Position numbers and translations under genes: made by a program. The notes under the pieces were generated by a model that was given only the letters and a program-made list of their open reading frames with translations, searched no databases and had not been told where the DNA came from. A stretch of DNA of 64,000 bases from Pseudothermotoga elfii DSM 9442 = NBRC 107921 (GTDB taxonomy: Bacteria > Thermotogota > Thermotogae > Thermotogales > DSM-5069): assembly GCF_000504085.1 (NCBI RefSeq), contig NC_022792.1, forward strand, positions 1,950,001 to 2,014,000, written 5' to 3'. Shown here piece after piece: positions 43,183-50,830 of this stretch; positions within the stretch are counted from its first letter, which is position 1, and each line of letters opens with the position of its first letter.

Positions 43183-44250
43183 TTAGAATTGCTCAATATA
43201 AGCTTTTGTGTTTTGAACAGTAAATGTTATTGTGCCAGTGTTTCTGTAAATTCCCGCCGACTGAGTTTTCAAATCCACAAGTTGATAAAAATTCAGATTT
43301 GAAACTCCAGCTTTAACTGTCACTATCCAGTTGTTGAGGTTTTCTGCTGGTATCCAGTTGAATTCACCGGCAAGATCATCACTAATAGCATAAAAAACAC
43401 TTATATCTTTAACCCCTATCCCCCCCTGTGGCTTGACATTGTCGAAATTTTTAAAACTTATTGTCACTGAATCTGTACTGTTTATGGTCACCTCAAATGC
43501 GTTTGTCATATACTTTCCCGGTTTTTTGATATACCAGGCAATTTTCGAACTGGACACTCTCACACTCATTCTGCTTGGTGGATTTCCTCCTGCCCAGGCT
43601 GTTTCAAACTGGCTATTTCTATTCACACTCAGGTGAAGGAGAATATAAATTTTTTTGAAATCCTGGCACTTGTTGCGTATATTAACAACGTACTCAAATT
43701 CGCTCACATATGGATCATGATTCACCTTATATGGATATTGCCCTGGAGATTGATTACCAGATGGCTCCGTCTCAGTTATGTTTAAATGCGATTCACTGGC
43801 TAACCATCCATCAAGTAGCTCAAATTTAACATGAAGTTCCCCACTTTCAATCCAGACAGTTGTTGTGCCTATGTTCATGTTTTGCGCTGCTATTAACCCA
43901 AAGAATTTCTTCTCTGAAAATCTTCCTACTTCATACTCTATGTAATAAAACCACTGCCTGTTACCCTTTGATGTCGATGATTCTGCAAGAAATGGATCAA
44001 TTGTTATTGGATCAATGACTATTGATCCATCTAAGGGAACAGATACAGATGTGCTGGAAAAATTCAACTGTCCAGCTTCTGGCAGTATTATCTGTGATTC
44101 AACGGGATCAACTTTTTTCCAAAGACCAGTGATTGGGTCGTATTTAAAAACTCTTGGTGAATAAGAAAGTGCAACTGTGGTTATGAGAGTTATCAAAATA
44201 GCAATTATTAAGTTTCTAAGAAATGGGTTACTGTCCATCTGATCTATCAC
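43183..44250 (-). CDS. Secreted surface-type protein, larger paralogue
   Basis: The 355-residue protein has an N-terminal hydrophobic anchor or uncleaved signal (NLIIAILITLITTVALSY) and a beta-rich extracytoplasmic part. It shares KKPGKYMTNAFEVTINSTDS-type and SAGIYRNTGTITFTVQ blocks with the next gene's product, and it has extra N-terminal sequence with Ser/Thr-rich strands. AGGAGG is 2 bases from ATG 44256 but 8 from GTG 44250, so I choose GTG. It is the first gene of the envelope operon and may be the tip or base subunit of a fibre. Function is inference. Confidence 0.72.
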   Translation of the reverse strand: MIDQMDSNPFLRNLIIAILITLITTVALSYSPRVFKYDPITGLWKKVDPVESQIILPEAGQLNFSSTSVSVPLDGSIVIDPITIDPFLAESSTSKGNRQWFYYIEYEVGRFSEKKFFGLIAAQNMNIGTTTVWIESGELHVKFELLDGWLASESHLNITETEPSGNQSPGQYPYKVNHDPYVSEFEYVVNIRNKCQDFKKIYILLHLSVNRNSQFETAWAGGNPPSRMSVRVSSSKIAWYIKKPGKYMTNAFEVTINSTDSVTISFKNFDNVKPQGGIGVKDISVFYAISDDLAGEFNWIPAENLNNWIVTVKAGVSNLNFYQLVDLKTQSAGIYRNTGTITFTVQNTKAYIEQF

Positions 44251-44339
44251 CCTCATAACCTCCTGGTAATCAATCTATACTGGGTGATAAAAAAATGATG
44301 AAAAAATATCTGATAAAACGTTGAAAATTCACTCAAAAT

Positions 44340-44374
44340 GTGCTGAAAATAATTGAAGGCGAGCAAAGCTCGCC
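44340..44374 (-). terminator. Probable terminator of trpB2
   Basis: ggcgagc-aaa-gctcgcc (44358-44374) is followed on the minus strand by TTCAATTATTTTC. The U tract is imperfect but the hairpin is strong, and it lies 17 bases past the trpB2 stop. Confidence 0.6.
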
Positions 44375-44390
44375 GGGGAAAAGGAGGGAA

Positions 44391-45659
44391 TTATATATAA
44401 GCAGTCAGGTCAAATAACCCATGTCCACTGAGATTAAAAACAACAACTCTCGGAATATTGTGCTCTTTTGCTTTTTTTGCTTCTCTTATAGCACCAGCTA
44501 TCGCATACGAACTTTCCGGAGCAGGGACTATTCCTTCAAGTTTAGCAAAAAGCTTCGCCGCCGAAAAAATTTCATCCTGGTCGAACGCAACAGCTTCAAT
44601 AAGACCTTCTTTCACAAGTCTTGAAATAATTGGGGCTGCACCGTGATAACGCAAACCACCTGCATGAATCTTTGGAGGTATGAAATCTTTTCCAAGTGTG
44701 TACATTTTCAAAAGTGGTGTCATGCTTGCTGTATCACCATAATCGTAATCATATCTACCCCTGGTAAGAGAGGGACATGCCGTTGGTTCGCACGCAACAA
44801 ATTTGATTTCTTTTCCTGAAAGTTTGTCTGGAATAAACGGCAAAACAGTTCCACCAAAATTTGAACCGCCTCCATGGCATCCAAGTATCACGTCTGGCTT
44901 CTCACCAAGTACCTCAAGTTGCTTTTTCAACTCAAGACCTATCACCGTCTGGTGAAGCAAAACATGGTTTAAAACACTGCCAAGTGAATATTTGGTTCTG
45001 GAATCCGATAGAGTTATCTCAATAGCTTCACTTATTGCAATCCCAAGGCTTCCAGGGTTCTCGCTGTTGCTTGCAAGAATTGATTTACCAAAACTGGTTT
45101 TCTCGCTTGGACTTGGAACAACATCACCATCAAAAAGTCTCATCAAATACTTTCTCATGGGTTTTTGTTCATAACTGATCTTTACCATGAAAACATTCAC
45201 TTTCAGTCCAAACTTTGCACCTGAGTAACAAAGCGCGCTCCCCCATTGTCCTGCACCTGTCTCAGTAACAAGCCTTTCTGTGCCTGAGATTTTGTTGTAA
45301 TAAGCCTGGGCAAGGGCTGTGTTTGTTTTATGGCTTCCAGTTGGACTTGCACCTTCATACTTGTAGTAAATTCTTGCTGGCGTCTGTAAAAACTCCTCGA
45401 GGTAGGTTGCCCTAAACAAAGGCGTTGGTCTAAAAACAGCATATTCTTCAAGAACTGGTTCTGGTATTGGAATTTCACGTTTGTCAGTGACTTCTTGCTC
45501 AATCAACGGCATTGGAAAAATAGCAGAAAGCATATCCGGTGATATGGGCTGTTTTGTTTTTGGATCCAGTGGGGGATCGAGTTTAAAAGGCAAATCAGAC
45601 AGCACATTGTACCAGTACCTTGGAATCTCATCAACTTTCAAATCCACCCTGATTCTCAT
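44391..45659 (-). CDS. Tryptophan synthase beta chain, TrpB2 type
   Basis: The 422-residue PLP enzyme is of the longer TrpB2 form, with the N-terminal [12 protein letters not shown] extension typical of that group. The PLP lysine is in [18 protein letters not shown], the phosphate-binding Gly loop is [10 protein letters not shown], and [12 protein letters not shown] is the catalytic-Glu region. TrpB2 makes tryptophan from indole and serine without a matching TrpA, and some members prefer phosphoserine. I start at ATG 45659 behind GGAGGTGG. It stands alone, and its leader carries a tryptophan attenuator, so it is expressed when Trp-tRNA is scarce. Confidence 0.95.
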   Translation of the reverse strand: MRIRVDLKVDEIPRYWYNVLSDLPFKLDPPLDPKTKQPISPDMLSAIFPMPLIEQEVTDKREIPIPEPVLEEYAVFRPTPLFRATYLEEFLQTPARIYYKYEGASPTGSHKTNTALAQAYYNKISGTERLVTETGAGQWGSALCYSGAKFGLKVNVFMVKISYEQKPMRKYLMRLFDGDVVPSPSEKTSFGKSILASNSENPGSLGIAISEAIEITLSDSRTKYSLGSVLNHVLLHQTVIGLELKKQLEVLGEKPDVILGCHGGGSNFGGTVLPFIPDKLSGKEIKFVACEPTACPSLTRGRYDYDYGDTASMTPLLKMYTLGKDFIPPKIHAGGLRYHGAAPIISRLVKEGLIEAVAFDQDEIFSAAKLFAKLEGIVPAPESSYAIAGAIREAKKAKEHNIPRVVVFNLSGHGLFDLTAYI

Positions 45660-45680
45660 AAAATCCACCTCCAGATAGCC

Positions 45681-45718
45681 TTAAAATAAAAAAAGGGCTC
45701 TCTTTGTTAAGAGAGCCC
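45681..45718 (-). terminator. Attenuator terminator upstream of trpB2
   Basis: A perfect 10-base stem, gggctctctt and aagagagccc with a 4-base loop (45695-45718), is followed on the minus strand by TTTTTTTATTTT. It ends 22 bases before the trpB2 ATG, so read-through is required for expression. Confidence 0.93.
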
Positions 45719-45766
45719 CAATTCGGTGTAATAAAACAATAGCGATACTACCCCACCGAATCGGGG
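45716..45766 (-). promoter_or_regulatory. Antiterminator pairing segments of the trp attenuator
   Basis: The minus-strand segment ccccgattcggtg (45766-45754) can pair over 13 bases (one G-U) with caccgaattgggg (45728-45716), and the second segment includes the first three bases of the terminator stem. A competing hairpin, ggtactgcccc with ggggtagtatc, overlaps the Trp-Trp-Tyr codons. Ribosome position on the leader peptide would choose between them. Confidence 0.75.
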
Positions 45767-45825
45767 CAGTACCACCACCACATGATATTTGATCTTACAT
45801 CTCTACTCAGAATAAAGCACTTCAT
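45748..45825 (-). CDS. trpL: Trp leader peptide (attenuator)
   Basis: A 25-codon open frame starts at ATG 45825 with GAGGTG 5 bases upstream and ends at TAG 45748. Codons 16-18 are three consecutive TGG (Trp), followed by Tyr and Cys; the end reads IMWWWYCPDSVG. Trp is encoded by a single rare codon, so three in a row in so short a peptide, immediately before alternative hairpins and a terminator, is diagnostic of transcription attenuation. Scarce Trp-tRNA would stall the ribosome here and favour read-through into trpB2. The peptide itself probably has no other function. Confidence 0.93.
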   Translation of the reverse strand: MKCFILSRDVRSNIMWWWYCPDSVG

Positions 45826-45846
45826 AACAGCACCTCTTTTTTGGAA

Positions 45847-45875
45847 AGTTTACACCCAAAAAAGCAAAAAGTCAA
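45847..45875 (-). promoter_or_regulatory. Promoter of the trpL-trpB2 transcript
   Basis: On the minus strand TTGACT (45875-45870), exactly 17 bases, TAAACT (45852-45847). Start of transcription near 45840 gives a leader RNA of about 180 bases. A weaker plus-strand promoter for the small membrane protein (TTGATA at 45879, TAAAAT at 45904, 19-base spacer) overlaps it. Confidence 0.85.
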
Positions 45876-45944
45876 ATTTTGATACTACGCACTGAGTAAA
45901 TGGTAAAATCAAAAAGTCTATGCTAATAATAAGGAGGGGTTACA

Positions 45945-46160
45945 ATGCTATATTTTTTTGCGGTCTTAGGGGTCATTTTCCTGATCTATCTTTTCTTCAA
46001 GCTATTTCCGCTTTTTGCTGGATTTGCGGGTATATTATTGGCAGCAGTTATAGTAGCACTGCTCTTTTTTGGGCTTCTTGTAATTGCCCTGCCTCTACTT
46101 CTTATAATCCTTGTCATACTGGGAATAGTCTGGATCGTAAGACTTCTGAAAAAAGCCTGA
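45945..46160 (+). CDS. Small hydrophobic membrane protein
   Basis: The 71-residue protein is nearly all Leu, Ile, Val, Phe and Ala in two long hydrophobic stretches, ending in the basic tail VRLLKKA. There is no recognisable family. The site AAGGAGGGG 6 bases before the ATG is excellent, and an AT-rich promoter region shared with trpL lies upstream, so I consider it a real gene. It is convergent with the GT2 gene, two bases away. Confidence 0.7.
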   Translation: MLYFFAVLGVIFLIYLFFKLFPLFAGFAGILLAAVIVALLFFGLLVIALPLLLIILVILGIVWIVRLLKKA

Positions 46161-46162
46161 GT

Positions 46163-47170
46163 TCATCGACGTTTTAATTTTTCTGAGAGCAATTTGATGG
46201 CACCACACACAGACCCTGCACCGTAAGATAAATGCAGCACCCAGAATGAAAAAAGTGTGTGGAAGAACGCTTCTGCAAACTTCAATCTGAAAGCTGCTTT
46301 AACAGATAGATAGCAGCCGATTGCAATATAAAGACCTACTATAGACAAATAAAAAGTAAAGAAAATACTGAATATACTTAACATTGCGCCAAAAACCAAA
46401 AAAATCAGAAAAGCCATAGGTACTGTATGTCTTAAAGAAAAAGGTCTTTTCGAATAAAGATTCGACATCATAACCCAATAACCATTCGCAAAATTGTTAT
46501 TCCACAGATCTCTGTAATTGTCGCGCGCATAATAGTCTATTACGATATCTGGAAAAAGTTTTATTTTATAGCCGTTTCTTATCATTCTAAGGTTAAACTC
46601 TATATCCATATTTCTGTGCAGATTTTCATTGAAACCTTCTAATTTATCAAAAACCTCTTTTCTGTAACACCCGAATGGAACTGTATCGACATATTCAGGT
46701 TTTTCAATCTTAAGCCTGTACTTCGCACCTCCAGTGCCAAATGGGTGGCTCAGCACATAAGCTATCGCTTTAGCCTTGACAGTATCACTTCTTGGCTTTA
46801 CATTTATCATCCCGCCAACACAGTGAGCGTCACTGTTCAACAAATTCTGCACATTCTTTAAAATATAATCTTTTGGGTAGGTGCTATGAGCATCTGCTAT
46901 TAATATGACATCTCCGGCTGCATGTTTTATGCCTATATTGAGCCCTGGAGATTTCCTTTTCTTAAGATTCTCTATTAGTTTCACGCACTTGTTTTTTTCC
47001 ATCATTTTTTCTATCACCGAACGAGTGCCATCTTCACTCACGCCGTCTACTACCAATATCTCAATTTTCTCTTCAGGATAAGAGGTATTCATCAGTGATC
47101 TTATGCATTCTTCTATGAATTTTTCTTCATTTCGAGCTGGAATTATCACACTTACCTTGGGAAACTCCAT
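46163..47170 (-). CDS. Family 2 glycosyltransferase, membrane-associated
   Basis: The 335-residue protein has an N-terminal GT-A domain (VSVIIPARNEEKFIEECIRSL, ILVVDGVSEDGT, the nucleotide-binding acid in ILIADAHSTYP, and FGCYRKEVFDKLEGFNENL) and C-terminal membrane helices (about 265-325). This layout suits transfer of a sugar to a lipid-linked or cell-envelope acceptor. I start at ATG 47170 behind GGGGGG, one base after the stop of the preceding glycosyltransferase. It is the last gene of a polysaccharide-type operon. Confidence 0.92.
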   Translation of the reverse strand: MEFPKVSVIIPARNEEKFIEECIRSLMNTSYPEEKIEILVVDGVSEDGTRSVIEKMMEKNKCVKLIENLKKRKSPGLNIGIKHAAGDVILIADAHSTYPKDYILKNVQNLLNSDAHCVGGMINVKPRSDTVKAKAIAYVLSHPFGTGGAKYRLKIEKPEYVDTVPFGCYRKEVFDKLEGFNENLHRNMDIEFNLRMIRNGYKIKLFPDIVIDYYARDNYRDLWNNNFANGYWVMMSNLYSKRPFSLRHTVPMAFLIFLVFGAMLSIFSIFFTFYLSIVGLYIAIGCYLSVKAAFRLKFAEAFFHTLFSFWVLHLSYGAGSVCGAIKLLSEKLKRR

Positions 47171-47171
47171 A

Positions 47172-48266
47172 TCAGCCCCCCATAATCTTTGATACATATT
47201 CGAGATATTGTTTATCCTTTTCTTCGCTCCAAACAAAATTCTTTTTGCACACTCGAAGATTGCTCAAAATCCTGTCATAATCATCATACGCTTTCAGAAT
47301 TTTTTCAACCGATGATTCAACATCCCTGGGTTCTATAACAACACCCACTCCAAACCTCTCTACTATTTTAACCATGGAGACAAAAGATCTTCTAACAATA
47401 ACAGGTGTTCCAGCAGCTATAGAATCAAATAATTTGTTTGGCATGGAGAATTCATAATTCTTATAATCCCTGCTTTTTTCATTGCCATAGGAAATCAATG
47501 AAAATGAAGCTCTGGATAACTGTTCCATCATTTCATCGTAAGGCAAGAACGGTACGTATTCATACGGGATATCCTTAAAGAGATCTGACTTTAAACCTAT
47601 TACTTTAAATCTGAAGCCACTATCTATCAATTTTCTGAGTATTTCTTTTTCGTAGAACAGTTCCCTGCTGTCTTTGCCTACAAGGACGATTTCTTTGCTT
47701 TTTGCATTTGACTCAATTTCCATAAGAGCCATGTTGGGTAGAATAAAAAACTCTTTCTGAATACCACATCGGTCAAAGACATACATGGCTATATCTTCAG
47801 AAATACAGATAACACCATCTGATAATCTTATAGAAGTTGAAAACTCCTTCCAAATTAAAGACTTAACAGGACTAAAAATTGCATATTTTCCCATGAATTG
47901 CTCTGGAATAATTTCATGGATTTCGAAAAATATTTTCTTACCCAACTGCTTCAGTCTTTTTATCATTCCAGATCCTGTAAAAGGCAAATAATGAAAATAC
48001 ACCACATCCGGATTGACCTCCAGAATCCTATTAAACAGCCTTTCATCAAAATTCTTCCACTTTTTGAACCATTTCAGAATATTCCTCGATGGAGGTAGCT
48101 TTTCAAACTCAATGAGTTCTATATCTGTATCATTCAATTTTTTCATATCGCAGCTTCCATAATATTGGTAATAAACTTTCCCCAACTTGCTCAAATTCAA
48201 TGCGCTTTTCAAAGTTCTTTTATCACCGCACGGATGTTCATAACCAACTATGAATATTTTCATCAT
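47172..48266 (-). CDS. GT-B (GT4-like) glycosyltransferase
   Basis: The 364-residue protein has a GT-B fold pattern: N-terminal IFIVGYEHPCGDKRTLKSALNL, the linker DGVICISEDIAMYVFDRCGI, and C-terminal FSMPNKLFDSIAAGTPVIVR, which is the acceptor/donor-binding region of GT4 enzymes. Donor sugar unknown. Its ATG overlaps the stop of the IscB-like remnant (ATGA), and its own Shine-Dalgarno is poorly placed (about 16 bases away), so translation may depend on reading of the remnant frame. It is directly followed by the GT2 gene. Confidence 0.88.
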   Translation of the reverse strand: MMKIFIVGYEHPCGDKRTLKSALNLSKLGKVYYQYYGSCDMKKLNDTDIELIEFEKLPPSRNILKWFKKWKNFDERLFNRILEVNPDVVYFHYLPFTGSGMIKRLKQLGKKIFFEIHEIIPEQFMGKYAIFSPVKSLIWKEFSTSIRLSDGVICISEDIAMYVFDRCGIQKEFFILPNMALMEIESNAKSKEIVLVGKDSRELFYEKEILRKLIDSGFRFKVIGLKSDLFKDIPYEYVPFLPYDEMMEQLSRASFSLISYGNEKSRDYKNYEFSMPNKLFDSIAAGTPVIVRRSFVSMVKIVERFGVGVVIEPRDVESSVEKILKAYDDYDRILSNLRVCKKNFVWSEEKDKQYLEYVSKIMGG

Positions 48267-48549
48267 AAACCAGCGCAGGAAACTCCACCTTCTTTAAGAT
48301 GAAGAAAAGTGCGCTGATTCCTCCTTTCCAATATTAACGTCTTTGCTCTTTCAATAACCTTTAAGTCTTGATATTTTGCTGATGAGTGTATTTTTTCCCC
48401 ACTCAATGTACGTATATCAAAATACCCAGAACTCAAACCATAAATTGTGCCAATTTGATTTTTGTACCTCACTTTATCAAACCTTCTATGAATACCTTTC
48501 TTGCCAGATAATTCAGATTTATACCCTGCTCTCCATAAACAATATTCTC
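48263..48549 (-). pseudogene. Decayed C-terminal remnant of an IscB-like (RRXRR/HNH) protein
   Basis: Between two glycosyltransferase genes an open frame encodes RRFDKVRYKNQIGTIYGLSS, then GYFDIRTLSGEKIHSSAKY and a C-terminal LKVIERAKTLILERRNQ. By recall this matches the extreme C-terminal region of IscB/RRXRR-HNH proteins (FDKV-Y-G-x-FGRRSSGYFD-R-LDGTKI-ASA-YK-LKLLE-KTLLIERR). The RuvC, HNH and bridge regions are absent. A possible start is GTG 48472 (69 residues), and the frame is open up to the upstream gene's stop. Whether the remnant is translated is unknown. No intact mobile-element end or guide RNA is recognisable. Confidence 0.55.
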
Positions 48550-49731
48550 TTACATCGAAAAACCCTTTTTGAGCTCCTTCCTGATATTGTTTGCCGTTTG
48601 CCCTATCGTTTCCAAATATAATTTGTAATACAACCTGGCAGTATTTTCTAAGGTGAAGTTCACATAGTCTTCCTGATTAAAAGAAATCACCTGTTCGAGA
48701 TAATACTCATAATGATCCATTATTTCTTTTATTGCCATTTTTATGGATTCTATGCTTTTTGGATCACATCCAATACCAACTTCTTTTTCGAAAAGGCCAT
48801 CAACCCCCACTCCCTTCGAATATATTACTGGCCGATACTGCGACAGAGCCTCTATGTAAACCAGGCCGAAGGTTTCTCTGACACTGCACATTATAAGAGA
48901 GTGAGATTCCTTTATTTTCTGATAAACTTGATCATTATCAAGTTTACCCAGAAATTTCACATGATTTTGTAAACCAAGATCATAAACTATATCTATCAGC
49001 TGCTTTTCCATAGGACCATCACCTATTATTTTAAATTCCAGCTCGTTCCCTTCGCAAATTAACTCTTTTACAGCAATAATTGTCCTTTTGAGATTTTTCA
49101 GCTTTACAAGCCTGCCGACAAAAATCAACTGGAACTTTCTTGCATCAGGTTTTTTAAATGATGAATTTTCAAACCTTTCTTTCTCTATCCCGCTCGGTAT
49201 TACTCTCGTCTTGGCATCGTCTTTTATTCTGAGAAGTTTTAGAAATCTCGATCTAAGAGCTTCACTCATAGAAATCACAGAACTCGCCTGATCGTATATT
49301 TTTCTTGCCAGGATTCTTAGATGTGGATAAAATAATAATTGCTCACATACATCTGTAGCAGTTATGCTCACAATTAAAGGTTTGCCAAGGGATTTCGATA
49401 ATCTATAAGCTATGTATCCGTCAGATATGAAAGAATGTGCGTGAATCAAATCGCAATCCGGAGGAGCATATTTGAAAATCTTTTTGGCAGAAAGACACAA
49501 TTTAAGGTCTATAAGCAAACCATAAGGCAATCCCCAAACAGGAACTACGTGCTCTTGTATGTGATTTCTTTTAAAAATGTATTCTCCTTTTCCTGAAAAT
49601 AAACGTTTCACAGGTATGATAACTGTTTGTTCTATACCGTACATACTCAGCTCCGATATGATCTTTCTGATCACAGGATTATCTTTGAGTATTTCATTGT
49701 TATAAGTATTGGTAATGTGAAGAACTTTCAT
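48550..49731 (-). CDS. Family 4 glycosyltransferase
   Basis: The 393-residue GT-B enzyme has N-terminal VLHITNTYNNEILKDNPV, LIHAHSFISDGYIAYRL, the linker SVISMSEALRSRF, FVGRLVKLKNLKRTI and the EX7E motif in RETFGLVYIEALSQYRPVIYS. It retains nucleotide-sugar transfer to an acceptor in envelope polysaccharide synthesis. I start at ATG 49731 behind AAGGTGGG. It is the first of the three glycosyltransferases in this operon and is divergent from tRNA-Ser. Confidence 0.92.
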   Translation of the reverse strand: MKVLHITNTYNNEILKDNPVIRKIISELSMYGIEQTVIIPVKRLFSGKGEYIFKRNHIQEHVVPVWGLPYGLLIDLKLCLSAKKIFKYAPPDCDLIHAHSFISDGYIAYRLSKSLGKPLIVSITATDVCEQLLFYPHLRILARKIYDQASSVISMSEALRSRFLKLLRIKDDAKTRVIPSGIEKERFENSSFKKPDARKFQLIFVGRLVKLKNLKRTIIAVKELICEGNELEFKIIGDGPMEKQLIDIVYDLGLQNHVKFLGKLDNDQVYQKIKESHSLIMCSVRETFGLVYIEALSQYRPVIYSKGVGVDGLFEKEVGIGCDPKSIESIKMAIKEIMDHYEYYLEQVISFNQEDYVNFTLENTARLYYKLYLETIGQTANNIRKELKKGFSM

Positions 49732-49742
49732 ATAAGCCCACC

Positions 49743-49771
49743 TTGAAAAAATACTCTTATTCAAGTATAAT
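49743..49771 (+). promoter_or_regulatory. Promoter of tRNA-Ser and probably fba
   Basis: TTGAAA (49743-49748), exactly 17 bases, TATAAT (49766-49771), ending 8 bases before the tRNA. No other promoter is visible before fba. Confidence 0.88.
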
Positions 49772-49779
49772 AAAATTTC

Positions 49780-49869
49780 GGAGGCGTGTCCGAATTGGCT
49801 AAGGAGCCGGTCTTGAAAATCGGTGGGGGTGAAGCCCCCGTGTGGGTTCGAGTCCCACCGCCTCCGCCA
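49780..49869 (+). tRNA. tRNA-Ser (TGA anticodon), CCA encoded
   Basis: Acceptor ggaggcg pairs with cgcctcc; the anticodon loop cttgaaa gives TGA. The long variable arm (ggggg-tgaa-gccccc) is typical of class II tRNA-Ser. The T arm is gtggg-ttcgagt-cccac and CCA is encoded at 49867-49869. Confidence 0.95.
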
Positions 49870-49900
49870 CCTTTTCTATCCTACCATGGGAGGTCTTAAG

Positions 49901-50830
49901 ATGCCACTTGTAAGCTCTAAGGAAATGTTCAAGAAAGCCTACGGAAAATATGCCATAGGAGCTTTCAACGTAAATAACATGGAGATACTTCAAGGAGTCA
50001 TTGAAGCTGCAAAAGAGGAAAAAGCGCCTCTGATTTTACAAATTTCAGCAGGTGCAAGAAAATATGCGAAACAAGTTTATTTGATGAAACTTATCGAAGC
50101 CGCTGTTGAAGATGCCCCGGACGTTCCTGTGTGTGTTCATCTGGACCATGGAGATTCCTTTGAACTATGTAAAACTGTTATTGATGCTGGCTTCACATCT
50201 GTTATGATCGATGGATCACATCTACCATTTGAGGAAAATGTAAAATTAACGAAGCAAGTGGTTGACTACGCACATCCACGCGGCGTGGTTGTGGAGGGCG
50301 AATTAGGAAGACTTGTGGGTGTCGAAGAACATGTGGTCGTGAGTGAGAAAGAAGCAAGTTATACAGATCCAGACAAGGCCGTTGAGTTCGTTGAAAGAAC
50401 TGGAGTGGACTCACTTGCGATTGCAATAGGTACAAGCCACGGAGCATATAAATTCAAGGGTGAACCCAAACTTGATTTTGAAAGACTACACGAAATAGCA
50501 AAAAGACTACCTAATTTCCCGTTAGTACTTCATGGAGCTTCAAGCGTTCTACAGGAGTTCGTGCAAAAAGCAAATCAGTATGGTGGAAAACTCTCAGGTG
50601 CTCAGGGTGTGCCAGAAGATATGATTCGTAAAGCAACAACAATGGGGGTGTGCAAAGTCAACATCGATACAGACTTGCGACTCGCAGTAACAGCCACAAT
50701 ACGTGAAATATTTGCACTTCATCCGGAGGAATTCGATCCACGAAAATACCTTGGTCCTGCAAGAGAAGCCGTTAAAAAACTGGTAAAGCATAAAATGAGA
50801 AATGTACTTGGTTGCAGTGGCCAGGCTTAA
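49901..50830 (+). CDS. fba: Fructose-bisphosphate aldolase, class II
   Basis: The 309-residue zinc aldolase of glycolysis has VCVHLDHGDSFELCK with zinc-binding His, VEGELGRLVG, GTSHGAYKFKGEPKLDF and VLHGASSV, and VNIDTDLRLA near the phosphate site. I start at ATG 49901 behind GGGAGG; the longer frame begins inside tRNA-Ser and is spurious. It lies 31 bases after the tRNA with no terminator between, so both likely share one transcript. It ends with a 4-base convergent overlap with rsfS, inside an inverted repeat (50821-50840). Confidence 0.96.
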   Translation: MPLVSSKEMFKKAYGKYAIGAFNVNNMEILQGVIEAAKEEKAPLILQISAGARKYAKQVYLMKLIEAAVEDAPDVPVCVHLDHGDSFELCKTVIDAGFTSVMIDGSHLPFEENVKLTKQVVDYAHPRGVVVEGELGRLVGVEEHVVVSEKEASYTDPDKAVEFVERTGVDSLAIAIGTSHGAYKFKGEPKLDFERLHEIAKRLPNFPLVLHGASSVLQEFVQKANQYGGKLSGAQGVPEDMIRKATTMGVCKVNIDTDLRLAVTATIREIFALHPEEFDPRKYLGPAREAVKKLVKHKMRNVLGCSGQA

